This document shows positions 6,782-16,231 of a stretch of DNA of 64,000 nucleotides, piece after piece. The stretch covers positions 1,772,001 through 1,836,000 of the forward strand of contig NZ_CP023865.1 of assembly GCF_003711105.1 (NCBI RefSeq). The letters are read 5' to 3'. The DNA comes from Actinoplanes teichomyceticus ATCC 31121 (lineage in GTDB: Bacteria; Actinomycetota; Actinomycetes; Mycobacteriales; Micromonosporaceae). The notes below the pieces were generated by a model. It did no database searches. It was not told the DNA's origin and saw only the letters and a program-made list of their open reading frames with translations. Each line of letters opens with the position of its first letter. Positions within the stretch are counted from its first letter, which is position 1. The position numbers were made by a program, and so were the translations under genes.

Positions 6782-9496
6782 GTGTCGCCGCGAGCCGACG
6801 ACGAGACACCGCGCCGGGGCAATTCGCCCCGGCGCGGTGCGTCCCGTGCCGTCCCCGCCGAGGGACCCGACGAGCCCGAGCGCGCTGAGCGGCGCGGTTT
6901 CTCCAGCATCGGGGAGGCGCGGGCGTACACGCCGCGCGGCCGCACGGTGGCCGAACGCGGTCGCACCCCGCGCACCGGGCGCACCACGGACCCGTTCCGG
7001 CCGGCGTTGCAGGTGGTCGAGGGCGGCGACGGCGGGCCGCGGCCACGTCAGCGCGGTACGCGCACCGATGAGCCGCCGGCCGGCGGCCGCGAACCCCGCG
7101 AGGCGGGAATCCCGGGCCGGGACCGCCGGGAGACGGGCGCTGCGGGCCGGGACCGCCGGGAGGCGGGGGCCGCGGGGCGGGAGGCGGGCGCTGCGAGCCG
7201 GGACCGCCGGGAGGCGGGGACCGCGGGCCGCGAGGCGGGCGCTGCGAGCCGGGAGCGCCGGGAGGCGGGGACCGCGGGCCGCGAGGCGGGCGCTGCGGCC
7301 CGGGAGCGCCGCGAGGCGGGCACCGGGGGCCGGGAGCGGCGGGAGGCGGGGACCGCGGCCCGCGAGACGGGCATTGCGGCCCGTGAACGCCGGGAGTCCG
7401 GGACCGCGGCCCGTGAACGCCGGGAAGCCCGCGGCACGGGCGCGGCCGGCCGGGAGCGCCGCGAGGCCGGGGGCGCCGGGTGGGAGCGCCGGGAGCCGCG
7501 CGAGGCCGCCGGGAAGGACCGGGCGCGGCGGGAGCCGGCCGGTCGCACCCGACAGGCGCGCGAGCGGCGGGCGGACGAGCGTGACCACCCCCGCGTACGC
7601 CGTACGGCCGAGCCGGCCCGGTCGGGCGCCGGCCGTACCGGGAAGCAGGAACCCGGACCACGGCGCCGGGTGACCGATCCGCCCGGTCGTGGGCCGGGCC
7701 GGGAGCCGGCTCGCCGGCCGCGGCCGGTGCCCGCCGAACCACCCCGGCTGGCCAACAGCACCCGCCGGCTGCGGATCGGCACGGTGCTGGCGCTCTCCTT
7801 GTTCGTGATGATCGGGGTACGCCTGGTGGTGTTGCAGGTGGCGACCTCGCCGGCCGAGGTGCAGAGCCTGGTCAAGCTGCGCGAGAAGCGGTTGAGCACG
7901 GTCGAGCTGCCGGCGCCGCGGGGCAGCATCATGGACCGCAACGGCGACATCCTGGCCAACAGCGTCGAGGCGCGCTACATCTACGCCGACCCGGAGAACC
8001 CGGAGCTGCAGCGGAACCTGGCCGCCACGGCCGCGAAACTGGCCCCGCTGCTCGCCGTCCCGGCCTCCGAGCTGGCCGAGAACATGCAGCGTAAGCAGGT
8101 GATGGGCACCTGGCTGCGGTTCCGCTACCTGGCCCGGGGGGTGGACGTCTCGGTCGCCGACAAGATCGAGGACCTGGGTCTGAAGGGCATCTACACGCAC
8201 ATCGACGAGCGGCGGGACGTGCCCGGCAAGGACCTGGCGGCGAACCTGATCGGCTTCACCAGCGGCGACGGCCACGGCCTGGTGGGCCTGGAGGCGCGCT
8301 ACGACGACCTGCTGCACGGCACCGACGGCAAGCGGGTCTTCGAGACCGGCAAGGGAAGCCTGAACAAGCCCATCCCGGGCGGCTACGAGCAGAACACCCC
8401 GGCCAAGCCGGGCAGTTCGCTGAAGCTGACCATCGACCGCTGGGTGCAGTTCAACGCCCAGCGGGTCCTGGACGCCGAGGCGCAGCGCAACCACGCCACG
8501 GTGGCCGGCGCGGTGATCCTCGACGTGCGGACCGGTGAGGTGCTGGCCCAGGCCAGCTACCCGTTCTACAACGCGGCCAAGCCGCTGGACGCCGACCCGT
8601 CCGACCGGATCGACGTGCCGACCAGCGTGGTCACCGACCCGGGCTCCAGCCACAAGGCGTTCGTGCTGGGCGCGGCTCTGCAGGAGGGCATCGTCACGCC
8701 GGAGTCGACGCAGGAGGTCGCGCCGGCGATCGAGCGCGGCGGCACCGTCTTCAAGGACGGCCACCCGCGGAAGAAGGGCACCAAGCTGACGTTGGCCGGG
8801 ATCATGGCCTACTCGTCGAACGTGGGGACCATCCTGATCGGCGAGAAGCTCGGCAAGGAGAAGCTCTACGAGTACCAGAAGAAGTTCGGGCTGGGCCAGG
8901 CGACCGGTGAGGGTATGCCCGGCGAGGCGTCCGGGATGCTGCTGCCGCCGGACAAGTGGAGCGGCTCGGCGTACGGGTCGGTGCCGATCGGGCACAGCGT
9001 GTCCGCGACGCTGGTGCAGATGGCGGCCGGCTACGGCGCGATCGCCAACGACGGCGTCTACATCCAGCCGCACCTGATCAAGTCGACCGTCTCCGGGATC
9101 GACGGCAAGGAGACCCCGGTCGCCGCGCCGAAGACCCACCGGGTGCTGGACGCCGAGGTGGCGTCGCAGCTGCGCACCATGATGGAGGCGGTGGTCGAGG
9201 ACAGGGAGGGCACCGGCACCAAGGCGCAGGTCCCGGACTACCGGGTGGCGGGCAAGACCGGCACCGGCAACATGCTCGTCGACGGGCAGTACACCAGCCA
9301 CAACGCGAGCTCGTTCGTCGGGATGGCGCCGGCCGAGAACCCGCGGTACGTCATCGCGGTGTCGATGGACGTCCCCAAGGGCTCCGGCGGGGAGGTGGCC
9401 GGCCCGGCCTTCGCCCAGATGATGTCCTACACCCTGCTTCACTACTTTGTGCCACCGTCCACCACGAAACCGCCAACCTTCAAGATCCATGGATGA
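6782..9496 (+). CDS. ftsI: Septal penicillin-binding protein FtsI/PBP3 with repeat-rich cytoplasmic extension
   Basis: FtsI is the transpeptidase that cross-links septal peptidoglycan with FtsW. The GTG at 6782 gives 904 residues. A membrane helix lies at about 332-352, followed by the PBP dimerisation domain (EKRLSTVELPAPRGSIMDRNG) and a transpeptidase domain with SxxK (Ser622-Lys625), SxN (Ser678-Asn680) and KTG (825-827), so it should be active. The first 330 residues are extraordinary for FtsI: residues about 100-260 are a run of R-E-R-R-E-A-G-(T/A)-A-like units rich in Arg, Glu, Ala and Gly. The gene starts three bases after ftsL. A shorter start is possible but no good internal site was seen near the helix. 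Confidence 0.93.
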   Translation: MSPRADDETPRRGNSPRRGASRAVPAEGPDEPERAERRGFSSIGEARAYTPRGRTVAERGRTPRTGRTTDPFRPALQVVEGGDGGPRPRQRGTRTDEPPAGGREPREAGIPGRDRRETGAAGRDRREAGAAGREAGAASRDRREAGTAGREAGAASRERREAGTAGREAGAAARERREAGTGGRERREAGTAARETGIAARERRESGTAARERREARGTGAAGRERREAGGAGWERREPREAAGKDRARREPAGRTRQARERRADERDHPRVRRTAEPARSGAGRTGKQEPGPRRRVTDPPGRGPGREPARRPRPVPAEPPRLANSTRRLRIGTVLALSLFVMIGVRLVVLQVATSPAEVQSLVKLREKRLSTVELPAPRGSIMDRNGDILANSVEARYIYADPENPELQRNLAATAAKLAPLLAVPASELAENMQRKQVMGTWLRFRYLARGVDVSVADKIEDLGLKGIYTHIDERRDVPGKDLAANLIGFTSGDGHGLVGLEARYDDLLHGTDGKRVFETGKGSLNKPIPGGYEQNTPAKPGSSLKLTIDRWVQFNAQRVLDAEAQRNHATVAGAVILDVRTGEVLAQASYPFYNAAKPLDADPSDRIDVPTSVVTDPGSSHKAFVLGAALQEGIVTPESTQEVAPAIERGGTVFKDGHPRKKGTKLTLAGIMAYSSNVGTILIGEKLGKEKLYEYQKKFGLGQATGEGMPGEASGMLLPPDKWSGSAYGSVPIGHSVSATLVQMAAGYGAIANDGVYIQPHLIKSTVSGIDGKETPVAAPKTHRVLDAEVASQLRTMMEAVVEDREGTGTKAQVPDYRVAGKTGTGNMLVDGQYTSHNASSFVGMAPAENPRYVIAVSMDVPKGSGGEVAGPAFAQMMSYTLLHYFVPPSTTKPPTFKIHG
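7084..7575 (+). repeat. In-frame repeat region of ftsI encoding R-E-A-G-rich units
   Basis: A partly 51-base periodic repeat (17-residue units, each roughly two copies of R-[ED]-R-R-E-A-G-T-A) lies inside the ftsI coding frame. Its unit length is a multiple of three, unlike the two non-coding arrays in this window, which supports it being translated. Confidence 0.7.
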
Positions 9497-9513
9497 GCCC
9501 GGGGCGCATGGCG

Positions 9514-9553
9514 TTGACAGGAACGTGTGGTCCACCAGGTAGGGTCTGACGCC
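9514..9553 (+). promoter_or_regulatory. Possible internal promoter for murE (leaderless)
   Basis: TTGACA at 9514-9519 and TAGGGT (TANNNT type) at 9540-9545 are 20 bases apart, longer than ideal. The -10-like box ends 8 bases before the GTG at 9554, the spacing expected for a leaderless mRNA. Confidence 0.4.
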
Positions 9554-11059
9554 GTGTCCGGCATTCCCCGACCCGAGACCGTCGCGCCGTCGAAGCTGAC
9601 CCGGCTTGCCGAGCTGCTTCCGGCCGCGCTGCACGGTGGTGACATCGACGTCACCGGGGTCACTCACAGTAGTGGCTCGGTGCGCCCTGGAGATCTTTAC
9701 GCGGCGCTTCCCGGCGCGAACCGGCACGGCGCCGAGTTCATCGCCGCCGCGGCCCGCTCCGGCGCGGTGGCGGTGCTGACCGACCCGGCCGGGCGGGAGG
9801 CCGCGCTCGCCGCCGGGTTGCCGGTGCTGGTCGCCGACGACCCGAGAGCGGTGCTCGGCGCGGCCGCGGCGGCGATCTACGGCGAGCCGTCGCGGCGGAT
9901 CACCATGATCGGCATCACCGGGACGGCCGGGAAGACCTCGACGTCGTACCTGGTCGAGGCCGGGTTGCGGGCGGCCGGCCGGGTCACCGGGCTGGTCGGC
10001 ACGGTGGAGACCCGGCTCGGCGACTTCGTGGTCAAGAGCGTCCGGACCACTCCCGAGGCCACCGACCTGCAGGCGATCCTGGCCGCCGGCGTGGAGCGCG
10101 GAGTGACCGCGGTGGTCATGGAGGTCTCCAGCCACGCGCTGGTGATGGGCCGCGCCGACGGGATCCGGTTCGCCGCCGGCGGATACACCAACTTCGGCCA
10201 GGACCACCTCGACTTCCACCCGACGACCGAGGAGTATTTCGCGGCCAAGGCGCGGCTGTTCGACGGGCGTACCGAGGTCGGCGTGCTCAACCACGACGAT
10301 CCGGCGGTCATGTCGCTGCTGGCGCCCGGCATGGTGACCTACTCGGCGTCCGGCAACACCGAGGCGACCTGGTGGGCCTCCGACGTGCGGCCCTCGGACT
10401 TCGGGCAGCGGTTCGTCGCGCACGGCCCGGGCGGGATCACCGTCGAGACCGGGGTCGCGCTGCCCGGCCTGCACAACGTGGCGAACGCGCTGCTCGCGCT
10501 CGCGCTGCTGGTCGCGGTCGGGATCGACCCGCAGGTGGCGGGAACCGGCGTGCGGGAGTGCCGGGGCGTGCCCGGGCGGTTGGAGCAGGTCGCCGCGCCC
10601 GGCGAGATCCTCGGCGTGGTGGACTACGCGCACAAGCCGAACGCGATCGTGGCCGCCCTGGCCGCGCTGCGCGAACTGGCCTCGGCCCGCGGGGGCCGGC
10701 TGGTCTGCGTGCTCGGCGCCGGCGGGGACCGGGACAGGGGCAAGCGGCCGCTGATGGGCGAGGCCGCGGCGCGGGGCGCCGACTTGGTGATCATCACGGA
10801 CGACAACCCCAGGACCGAGGACCCGGCCGCGGTACGGGCGGCGGTGCGCCGGGGCGCCGAGGAGGCGCACACGGCCGCCAAGGTGCTCGAGGTGGCCGGC
10901 CGCCGAGCGGCGATCGACGAGGCGGTCCGCCTCGCCGCCGCCGGTGACGTGATCGCCGTGCTGGGTAAGGGCAACGAGCAGGGGCAGGAGGTGAACGGCC
11001 AGGTGTTGCCGTTCGACGACCGCATCGAGCTGGCCGCCGCGCTGGGGGGTCGCTCATGA
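9554..11059 (+). CDS. murE: UDP-N-acetylmuramoyl-tripeptide synthetase MurE (DAP-adding type)
   Basis: MurE adds the third residue of the stem peptide to UDP-MurNAc-L-Ala-D-Glu in the cytoplasm. The 501-residue product has P-loop [10 protein letters not shown] (Lys127), the middle-domain motif SSHAL, and Asp417-Asn-Pro-Arg420, the signature that selects meso-diaminopimelate over lysine. I chose the GTG at 9554; the same frame is open from a GTG at 9527. AGGG at 9541 is a weak ribosome site for 9554. Its stop overlaps the murF start by four bases. Confidence 0.94.
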   Translation: MSGIPRPETVAPSKLTRLAELLPAALHGGDIDVTGVTHSSGSVRPGDLYAALPGANRHGAEFIAAAARSGAVAVLTDPAGREAALAAGLPVLVADDPRAVLGAAAAAIYGEPSRRITMIGITGTAGKTSTSYLVEAGLRAAGRVTGLVGTVETRLGDFVVKSVRTTPEATDLQAILAAGVERGVTAVVMEVSSHALVMGRADGIRFAAGGYTNFGQDHLDFHPTTEEYFAAKARLFDGRTEVGVLNHDDPAVMSLLAPGMVTYSASGNTEATWWASDVRPSDFGQRFVAHGPGGITVETGVALPGLHNVANALLALALLVAVGIDPQVAGTGVRECRGVPGRLEQVAAPGEILGVVDYAHKPNAIVAALAALRELASARGGRLVCVLGAGGDRDRGKRPLMGEAAARGADLVIITDDNPRTEDPAAVRAAVRRGAEEAHTAAKVLEVAGRRAAIDEAVRLAAAGDVIAVLGKGNEQGQEVNGQVLPFDDRIELAAALGGRS

Positions 11060-12447
11060 TCCGCATGACGCTCGGCGAGATCGCCGGGATCACCGGCGGC
11101 CGGCTGGTCAACAGCGACGGGTCCGCCGAGGTGACCGCGAGTGTCGAGTACGACTCCCGCAAGGTCGTCCCGGGCGGGCTGTTCGTGGCGTTCCCGGGCG
11201 AGCGGGTGGACGGCCACGACTTCGCGTCCGCGGTGGTCGCCGCCGGCGCGGCCGGGGTGCTCGGCACCCGGGACACCGGCGAGCCGGGGGTCGTGGTCGA
11301 GGACTCGCTGCGGGCGGTCGCCACGCTGGCGCACGAGGTGGTCGCCCGGCTGCCCGAGCTGACCGTGGTCGGGCTGACCGGGTCGTCGGGCAAGACCACG
11401 ACCAAGGACTACATCGGCCAGCTGCTGTCGCGGCTGGGCCCGACGGTGGCGCTGCCCGGGTCGCTCAACAACGAGCTCGGCTTTCCGTACACCGTGCTGC
11501 AGGCCGGGGCGGACACCCGGTTCCTGGTGCTGGAGATGGGCGCCCGGGGGGTCGGGCACATCCGGCACCTGACCGGGATCGCCCGGCCGTCGATCGGGGT
11601 GGTGCTCAACATCGGCGCCGCGCACATCGGCGAGTTCGGGTCGGTGGAGGGCACCGCGCTGGCCAAGGGCGAGCTGGTCGAGGCGTTGCCGCAGACCGGC
11701 GTCGCGGTGCTGAACGCGGACGACGCGCTGGTGTCGGCGATGGCTTCGCGGACCGGCGCCCGGGTGGTCACGGTCGGCGAGGCGGCCGGCGCGCAGCTGC
11801 GGGCCGTCGACGTGACGCTGGACCCGGCGGGGCGGGCCTCGTACGTCCTGGAGCACGGCGAGCGGCGCGGGACCGTGCGTCTGCGCGTGGCCGGGCGGCA
11901 TCAGGTGGCCAACTCGCTGTCCGCGGCCGCGGTCGCGCTGACCGCCGGCCTGGCGTTCGACGACCTGGTCACCGCGCTCAGCGAGATGAGCATGGTCTCC
12001 GACCGGCGGATGGACGTGTTCGAGCGCCCGGACGGCGTGACCGTCATCGACGACTCCTACAACGCCAACCCGTCGTCCACCGCCGCGGCGCTGCGAGCGC
12101 TGGCCGCGATGAGCGCCGGCCGGCGCACCACCGCGGTTCTCGGCTACATGGCCGAGCTGGGCGAGTTCGAGGTGTCCGGGCACGCCGAGGTGGGCCGGCT
12201 GGCGGCCGAGCTCGGGGTGGACCGGCTGATCGCGGTGGCGGAGAACGCCCGGCCGATCCTGGACGGCGCGGCGGAGGTGGGCGCGTGGCGGGGCACCGCC
12301 CGGTTCGCCGCCGACCAGGCCGCCGCGATCGAGATTCTGCAGGACGACCTGCGCGCCGACGACGTCGTGCTGGTCAAGGGTTCCCGGTACCGCACATGGG
12401 ACGTCGCCGACTGGCTGCGGCGTTCCGAGGAGGTTCAGCCCACGTGA
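11056..12447 (+). CDS. murF: UDP-N-acetylmuramoyl-tripeptide--D-alanyl-D-alanine ligase
   Basis: MurF adds D-Ala-D-Ala to complete the UDP-MurNAc pentapeptide. The 463 residues show the Mur ligase order: N-terminal UDP-binding domain ([12 protein letters not shown]), P-loop [12 protein letters not shown] with Lys113, the glutamate/histidine motif [12 protein letters not shown], and the C-terminal [15 protein letters not shown]. The ATG at 11056 overlaps the murE stop (ATGA) and the 3' end overlaps mraY, so translation of the three is coupled. Confidence 0.95.
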   Translation: MIRMTLGEIAGITGGRLVNSDGSAEVTASVEYDSRKVVPGGLFVAFPGERVDGHDFASAVVAAGAAGVLGTRDTGEPGVVVEDSLRAVATLAHEVVARLPELTVVGLTGSSGKTTTKDYIGQLLSRLGPTVALPGSLNNELGFPYTVLQAGADTRFLVLEMGARGVGHIRHLTGIARPSIGVVLNIGAAHIGEFGSVEGTALAKGELVEALPQTGVAVLNADDALVSAMASRTGARVVTVGEAAGAQLRAVDVTLDPAGRASYVLEHGERRGTVRLRVAGRHQVANSLSAAAVALTAGLAFDDLVTALSEMSMVSDRRMDVFERPDGVTVIDDSYNANPSSTAAALRALAAMSAGRRTTAVLGYMAELGEFEVSGHAEVGRLAAELGVDRLIAVAENARPILDGAAEVGAWRGTARFAADQAAAIEILQDDLRADDVVLVKGSRYRTWDVADWLRRSEEVQPT

Positions 12448-13559
12448 GGGCAGTCATCGTCGCGGCCGCGGTCGCCTTTCTCATCTCGCTCTTCGGCACC
12501 CCGATCGCCATCCGGGTCTTCTCGGCGCTGAAGGCCGGGCAGCCGATCCGCAGCATCGGCCCGCAGACCCACCTGGGCAAGCGGGGCACCCCGACGATGG
12601 GTGGCGTGGCGTTCATCATCGCCACCGTCTTCGCGTACGTCGCCGGGCATGTCGCGCTGACCACGCTGCCGGACCGGCAGATCGCCCAGGAGCGGCCCAC
12701 CATGACCGCGCTGGTGCTGCTCGGTCTGTTCGTGTTCTGCGGCGCGGTCGGCTTCCTCGACGACTTCCTGAAGGTCCGCAAGCGCAACTCCGACGGTCTC
12801 AGCGCCAAGGGCAAGCTGCTCGGCCAGCTGCTGGTCGGCACCGGGTTCGGCGTCGCCGCGCTGTACTTCCCGAGCACCAACGGCGAGACCGTGGCCAGCG
12901 AGCGCATCTCCTTCATCCGGGACGTGAGCTGGCTGGACGTCGGCAAGGTCGGCGCGGTCATGGTCTTCGTCTTCGTGATCATGGCGATGTCCAACGGCGT
13001 GAACCTGACCGACGGCCTGGACGGCCTGGCCACCGGCGCGTCGATCCTGGTCCTCGGGGCGTACTCGCTGATCGGTTTCTGGCAGTACCGGCACTGGTGC
13101 GGCGACAACGACTACCGGCTCACCAACCAGCTCACCGAGCAGCACTGCTACCAGGTCCGTGACCCGCTGGAGATCGCGCTGATCGCGGCGGCGGCGGCCG
13201 CGGCCTGTGTCGGCTTCCTGTGGTGGAACACCAACCCGGCCCGGATCTTCATGGGTGACACCGGCGCGCTCGGCCTGGGCGGCCTGATCGGCGGCCTGGC
13301 GGTGGCCACCCGGACCACGCTGCTCTCGGTGATCATCGGTGGCCTGTTCGTGATCATCACGATGTCCGTGGTGATCCAGATCATCTCGTTCAAGACCACC
13401 GGCAAGCGGGTCTTCCGGATGTCGCCGCTGCAGCACCACTTCGAGCTGGCCGGCTGGAGCGAGGTCAACATCGTGGTGCGGTTCTGGATCATCGCCGGCA
13501 TCTGCGCCGCCATCGGCCTGGGCCTGTTCTACAGCGACCACCTGGCGGTCATGGGCTAA
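12444..13559 (+). CDS. mraY: Phospho-N-acetylmuramoyl-pentapeptide-transferase MraY
   Basis: MraY transfers phospho-MurNAc-pentapeptide to undecaprenyl phosphate, making lipid I at the membrane. The GTG at 12444 overlaps the murF stop and follows GAGGAGG by about 12 bases; longer in-frame openings are not credible. The 371 residues have about ten membrane helices and the family motifs Asp106-Asp107 in [37 protein letters not shown] and [12 protein letters not shown]. The next gene is ftsW, not murD, only a few dozen bases away. Confidence 0.96.
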   Translation: MRAVIVAAAVAFLISLFGTPIAIRVFSALKAGQPIRSIGPQTHLGKRGTPTMGGVAFIIATVFAYVAGHVALTTLPDRQIAQERPTMTALVLLGLFVFCGAVGFLDDFLKVRKRNSDGLSAKGKLLGQLLVGTGFGVAALYFPSTNGETVASERISFIRDVSWLDVGKVGAVMVFVFVIMAMSNGVNLTDGLDGLATGASILVLGAYSLIGFWQYRHWCGDNDYRLTNQLTEQHCYQVRDPLEIALIAAAAAAACVGFLWWNTNPARIFMGDTGALGLGGLIGGLAVATRTTLLSVIIGGLFVIITMSVVIQIISFKTTGKRVFRMSPLQHHFELAGWSEVNIVVRFWIIAGICAAIGLGLFYSDHLAVMG

Positions 13560-13572
13560 CTCTCACGCGACA

Positions 13573-13598
13573 CGCCATCGGCGTGAACGTCGATGGCG
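13573..13598. repeat. Short inverted repeat at the mraY-ftsW junction
   Basis: CGCCATCG (13573-13580) and CGATGGCG (13591-13598) form a perfect 8-bp inverted repeat with a 10-base loop, exactly where murD is found in most dcw clusters. It may be a weak hairpin in the polycistronic mRNA. Confidence 0.45.
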
Positions 13599-13622
13599 AG
13601 TCGTGCCGACGATGATGGGGGC

Positions 13623-15044
13623 ATGGCGGACGACCGTACCGAGAAGGCCCGCCCGTCACTGAGCCGGCAGCTGCTGCCCGCGGTGCACGGGCTGCTGGCC
13701 CGCCCCCTGTCGTCGTACTACCTGCTGATCGCCGGCTCCGGCCTGCTGCTGCTGATCGGGCTCACCATGGTGTTCTCGGCCAGCAGCGTGAAGGCGTACG
13801 CGACCAACGGCAACGCGTTCTCCGCCATCTCCAGCCAGGCGGTGTTCGCGCTGCTCGGCCTGGTCGCGTTCTGGGTCTGCCAGCGGCTGCCCGCGCTCAC
13901 CCTGCGCACCCTCGGCAAGTACATCCTCGGCGCGGCGATCGCGCTGCTCGGGGTCCTGGACCTGATGAACGCCCTGAACGGCCTCGGCGTGCTGAAGGCG
14001 GCGGCGGACGGCTCGGTGTCGGTCGGCCCGGTCTCGGCCAACCTGCTCTGGCTCTACGTCGGCGGCTTCGGCATCCAGCCGTCCGAGCTGGCCAAGCTGG
14101 GCATGGTGCTGTGGGGCGCGGACGTGATCGCCCGCAAGGGCCCGGCCCTCGCGCACTGGCGTGAGCTGGCGATGCCGCTCTTCCCGGTGGTCGGCCTGCT
14201 GTTCGTCCTGGTCGGCTACAACGACGTGGGCACCATGCTGGTGCTGCTGGCGCTGATCGTCGGCCTGCTCTGGGCCGCCGGGGTGCGGCTGCGGGTGTTC
14301 GGCGCGCTGGGCGTGCTGGGGCTGGCCGGCATCGGCCTGCTGATCGCCGCGGCGTCCCGGGGCGCCGGCTCCGGTTCCGCCGAGGCGGACACCAACTACC
14401 GGGTGGAGCGGCTCACCGCGTTCCTCACCCCGCTGGAGAAGTGCAACCTCGACGGGGCCTGCTACCAGCTGATCCAGGGCCGCTCGGCGATCTTCGAGGG
14501 CGGCTGGTTCGGCGTCGGCCTGGGCAAGGGCGCGCTGAAGTGGGGCTGGGTGCCGGAGGCGGAGAACGACTTCATCTTCTCGATCGTCGCCGAGGAGCTG
14601 GGCGTGGTCGGCTGCGCGGTGGTGCTGGCGCTGTTCTCGGTGCTGGCCTACACCGGGTTCCGGATCGCCCGCCGTTCGGCCGATCCGTTCCGCCGGCTGG
14701 CGGCCGCCTCGATCACCACCTGGCTGGTCGCCCAGGCCGTGATCAACATGGGCGGGGTGGTCGGCGTGCTGCCGATCACCGGGCTTCCGCTACCGTTCAT
14801 CTCCGCGGGTGGCAGCGCCCTGGTCGTGGCCATGGCGGCGATCGGGATCCTGGCCTCGTTCGCCCGGGCCGAACCGGATGCGGCGCGGGCCCTGAACGCC
14901 CGTCCGACTCCTCGATGGGTGCGACTAGTGTGGGCCCCGCTGCCGCCGCTGTCCCCGCCGCGGCGGCCGGGACAACCGCGTCCTCCTGCCCAGAAACAGC
15001 CGGGCACCCGGGCACCGGTGGGCGGGGGGAGGAGCCGTCTCTAG
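13623..15044 (+). CDS. ftsW: Septal peptidoglycan polymerase FtsW (SEDS family)
   Basis: FtsW polymerises lipid II into glycan strands at the septum together with FtsI. From the ATG at 13623 (after ATGATGGGGGC) the protein has 473 residues; an ATG at 13593 would add ten. It has about ten membrane helices and SEDS motifs: VFSASSVKAY, GGFGIQPSELAKLGMVLW, RSAIFEGGWFGVGLGKG, PEAENDFIFSIVAEELG and GLPLPFISAGGSALV. The last 50 residues are a Pro/Arg-rich cytoplasmic tail. The neighbouring order mraY-ftsW-murG-murC is normal apart from the absent murD. Confidence 0.95.
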   Translation: MADDRTEKARPSLSRQLLPAVHGLLARPLSSYYLLIAGSGLLLLIGLTMVFSASSVKAYATNGNAFSAISSQAVFALLGLVAFWVCQRLPALTLRTLGKYILGAAIALLGVLDLMNALNGLGVLKAAADGSVSVGPVSANLLWLYVGGFGIQPSELAKLGMVLWGADVIARKGPALAHWRELAMPLFPVVGLLFVLVGYNDVGTMLVLLALIVGLLWAAGVRLRVFGALGVLGLAGIGLLIAAASRGAGSGSAEADTNYRVERLTAFLTPLEKCNLDGACYQLIQGRSAIFEGGWFGVGLGKGALKWGWVPEAENDFIFSIVAEELGVVGCAVVLALFSVLAYTGFRIARRSADPFRRLAAASITTWLVAQAVINMGGVVGVLPITGLPLPFISAGGSALVVAMAAIGILASFARAEPDAARALNARPTPRWVRLVWAPLPPLSPPRRPGQPRPPAQKQPGTRAPVGGGRSRL

Positions 15045-15093
15045 CCCGCTCTAGGGTGGCGGGCGGGGTGGTCGGATGCGAGAGGAGACGGTG

Positions 15094-16200
15094 ATGGTTC
15101 CGCTGCGGTCGGTCGTGCTCGCCGGGGGAGGCACCGGCGGTCACATCTACCCGCTGCTCGCCTTCGCCGACGCGCTCCGGCGCCACTTCCCGCAGGTCCG
15201 GATCACCACGCTGGGCAGCCCCAAGGGGATGGAGAACCAGCTCATCCCGGCGGCCGGCTACGACCTGCGGGTGATCCCGGCATTCCAGCTGCCCCGCTCG
15301 CTGAACCTGGACCTGCTGCGCACCCCGGACCGGATGTACCGGTCCGCGCAGGCCGCCGGTGAGATCATCGACGAGGTGCGGGCCGAGGTGGTGGTGGGCT
15401 TCGGCGGCTACGTCTCGGTGCCGGCCTACCTGGCCGCCTGGCGGCGCGAGCTGCCGATCGTCATCCACGAGGTGAACGTGCCGGCCGGTGTCGCCAACCG
15501 GATGGGCATGAAGTTCACCAAGCGGGTCGCCGTCGGTTTCCCGCACCAGCTGGAACAGGTCGACGTGCTGCGCAACGCGCGCCTGGTCGGTGTGCCGCTG
15601 CGGACCGGGATCACCCGGATGGACCGCCCGGCGCTGCGCCCGCAGGCGCTCTACCACTTCGGGCTGCGCCCGGACCTGCCGGTGCTGTTCGTCTGCGGCG
15701 GGTCGTCCGGCGCGCGCACGATCAACCTGGCGGTGGCCGCGGCGGCCAAGCCGCTGGCCCACGCCGGGATCCAGGTGCTGCACGTGCAGGGCGGGCGCAA
15801 CGAGCCGTTCGACGTGCCCGCCGACCTGCCCGTGCCGTATGTCGTAGTGCCCTACCTCTCCGACATGCAGCTCGGATACGCTGCCGCCGACCTCATGCTC
15901 TGCCGCGGCGGCGCGATCACGGTGGCCGAGACCACCGCGCTCGGCATGCCGGCGATCTACGTGCCGTACCCGTTCAGCAACCAGGAACAGCGGCGCAACG
16001 CGCTCCCGGTGGTGGAGTCGGGAGGCGGCATGCTGGTGGACAACAGCGAGCTGACACCGGACTGGATCGAGCGGAACATCATCCCGCTGGCCCGGGACCG
16101 GCAGCGGCTGGCTGCCATGGGTCAGGCCGCCGCCCAGTACGGCCGCCGCGACGGCGACGAGCAGCTGGTGCGCTTCGTATGGGAAGCGGTGGGCCGATGA
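15094..16200 (+). CDS. murG: Lipid II-forming GlcNAc transferase MurG
   Basis: MurG transfers GlcNAc from UDP-GlcNAc to lipid I on the inner membrane face, giving lipid II. The ATG at 15094 (368 residues) has GAGGAGA about six bases upstream; an ATG at 15076 is less likely. The N-terminal VVLAGGGTGGHIYP glycine loop, GFGGYVSVPAYLAA, the C-domain HVQGGRNE, and LCRGGAITVAETTALGMPAIYVPYPF are GT28/MurG signatures. It lies 49 bases after ftsW and 31 bases before murC. Confidence 0.95.
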   Translation: MVPLRSVVLAGGGTGGHIYPLLAFADALRRHFPQVRITTLGSPKGMENQLIPAAGYDLRVIPAFQLPRSLNLDLLRTPDRMYRSAQAAGEIIDEVRAEVVVGFGGYVSVPAYLAAWRRELPIVIHEVNVPAGVANRMGMKFTKRVAVGFPHQLEQVDVLRNARLVGVPLRTGITRMDRPALRPQALYHFGLRPDLPVLFVCGGSSGARTINLAVAAAAKPLAHAGIQVLHVQGGRNEPFDVPADLPVPYVVVPYLSDMQLGYAAADLMLCRGGAITVAETTALGMPAIYVPYPFSNQEQRRNALPVVESGGGMLVDNSELTPDWIERNIIPLARDRQRLAAMGQAAAQYGRRDGDEQLVRFVWEAVGR

Positions 16201-16231
16201 GGGCGGCAGGCACAGAGACTGAGGGAGTGAA

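Noticed and set aside
5528..10870. A 1780-residue open frame on the minus strand across rsmH-ftsL-ftsI-murE
   Set aside because: It is a shadow of high-GC coding DNA: no domain motifs, an improbable His/Arg/Gly-rich composition, and the opposite strand carries complete known genes.
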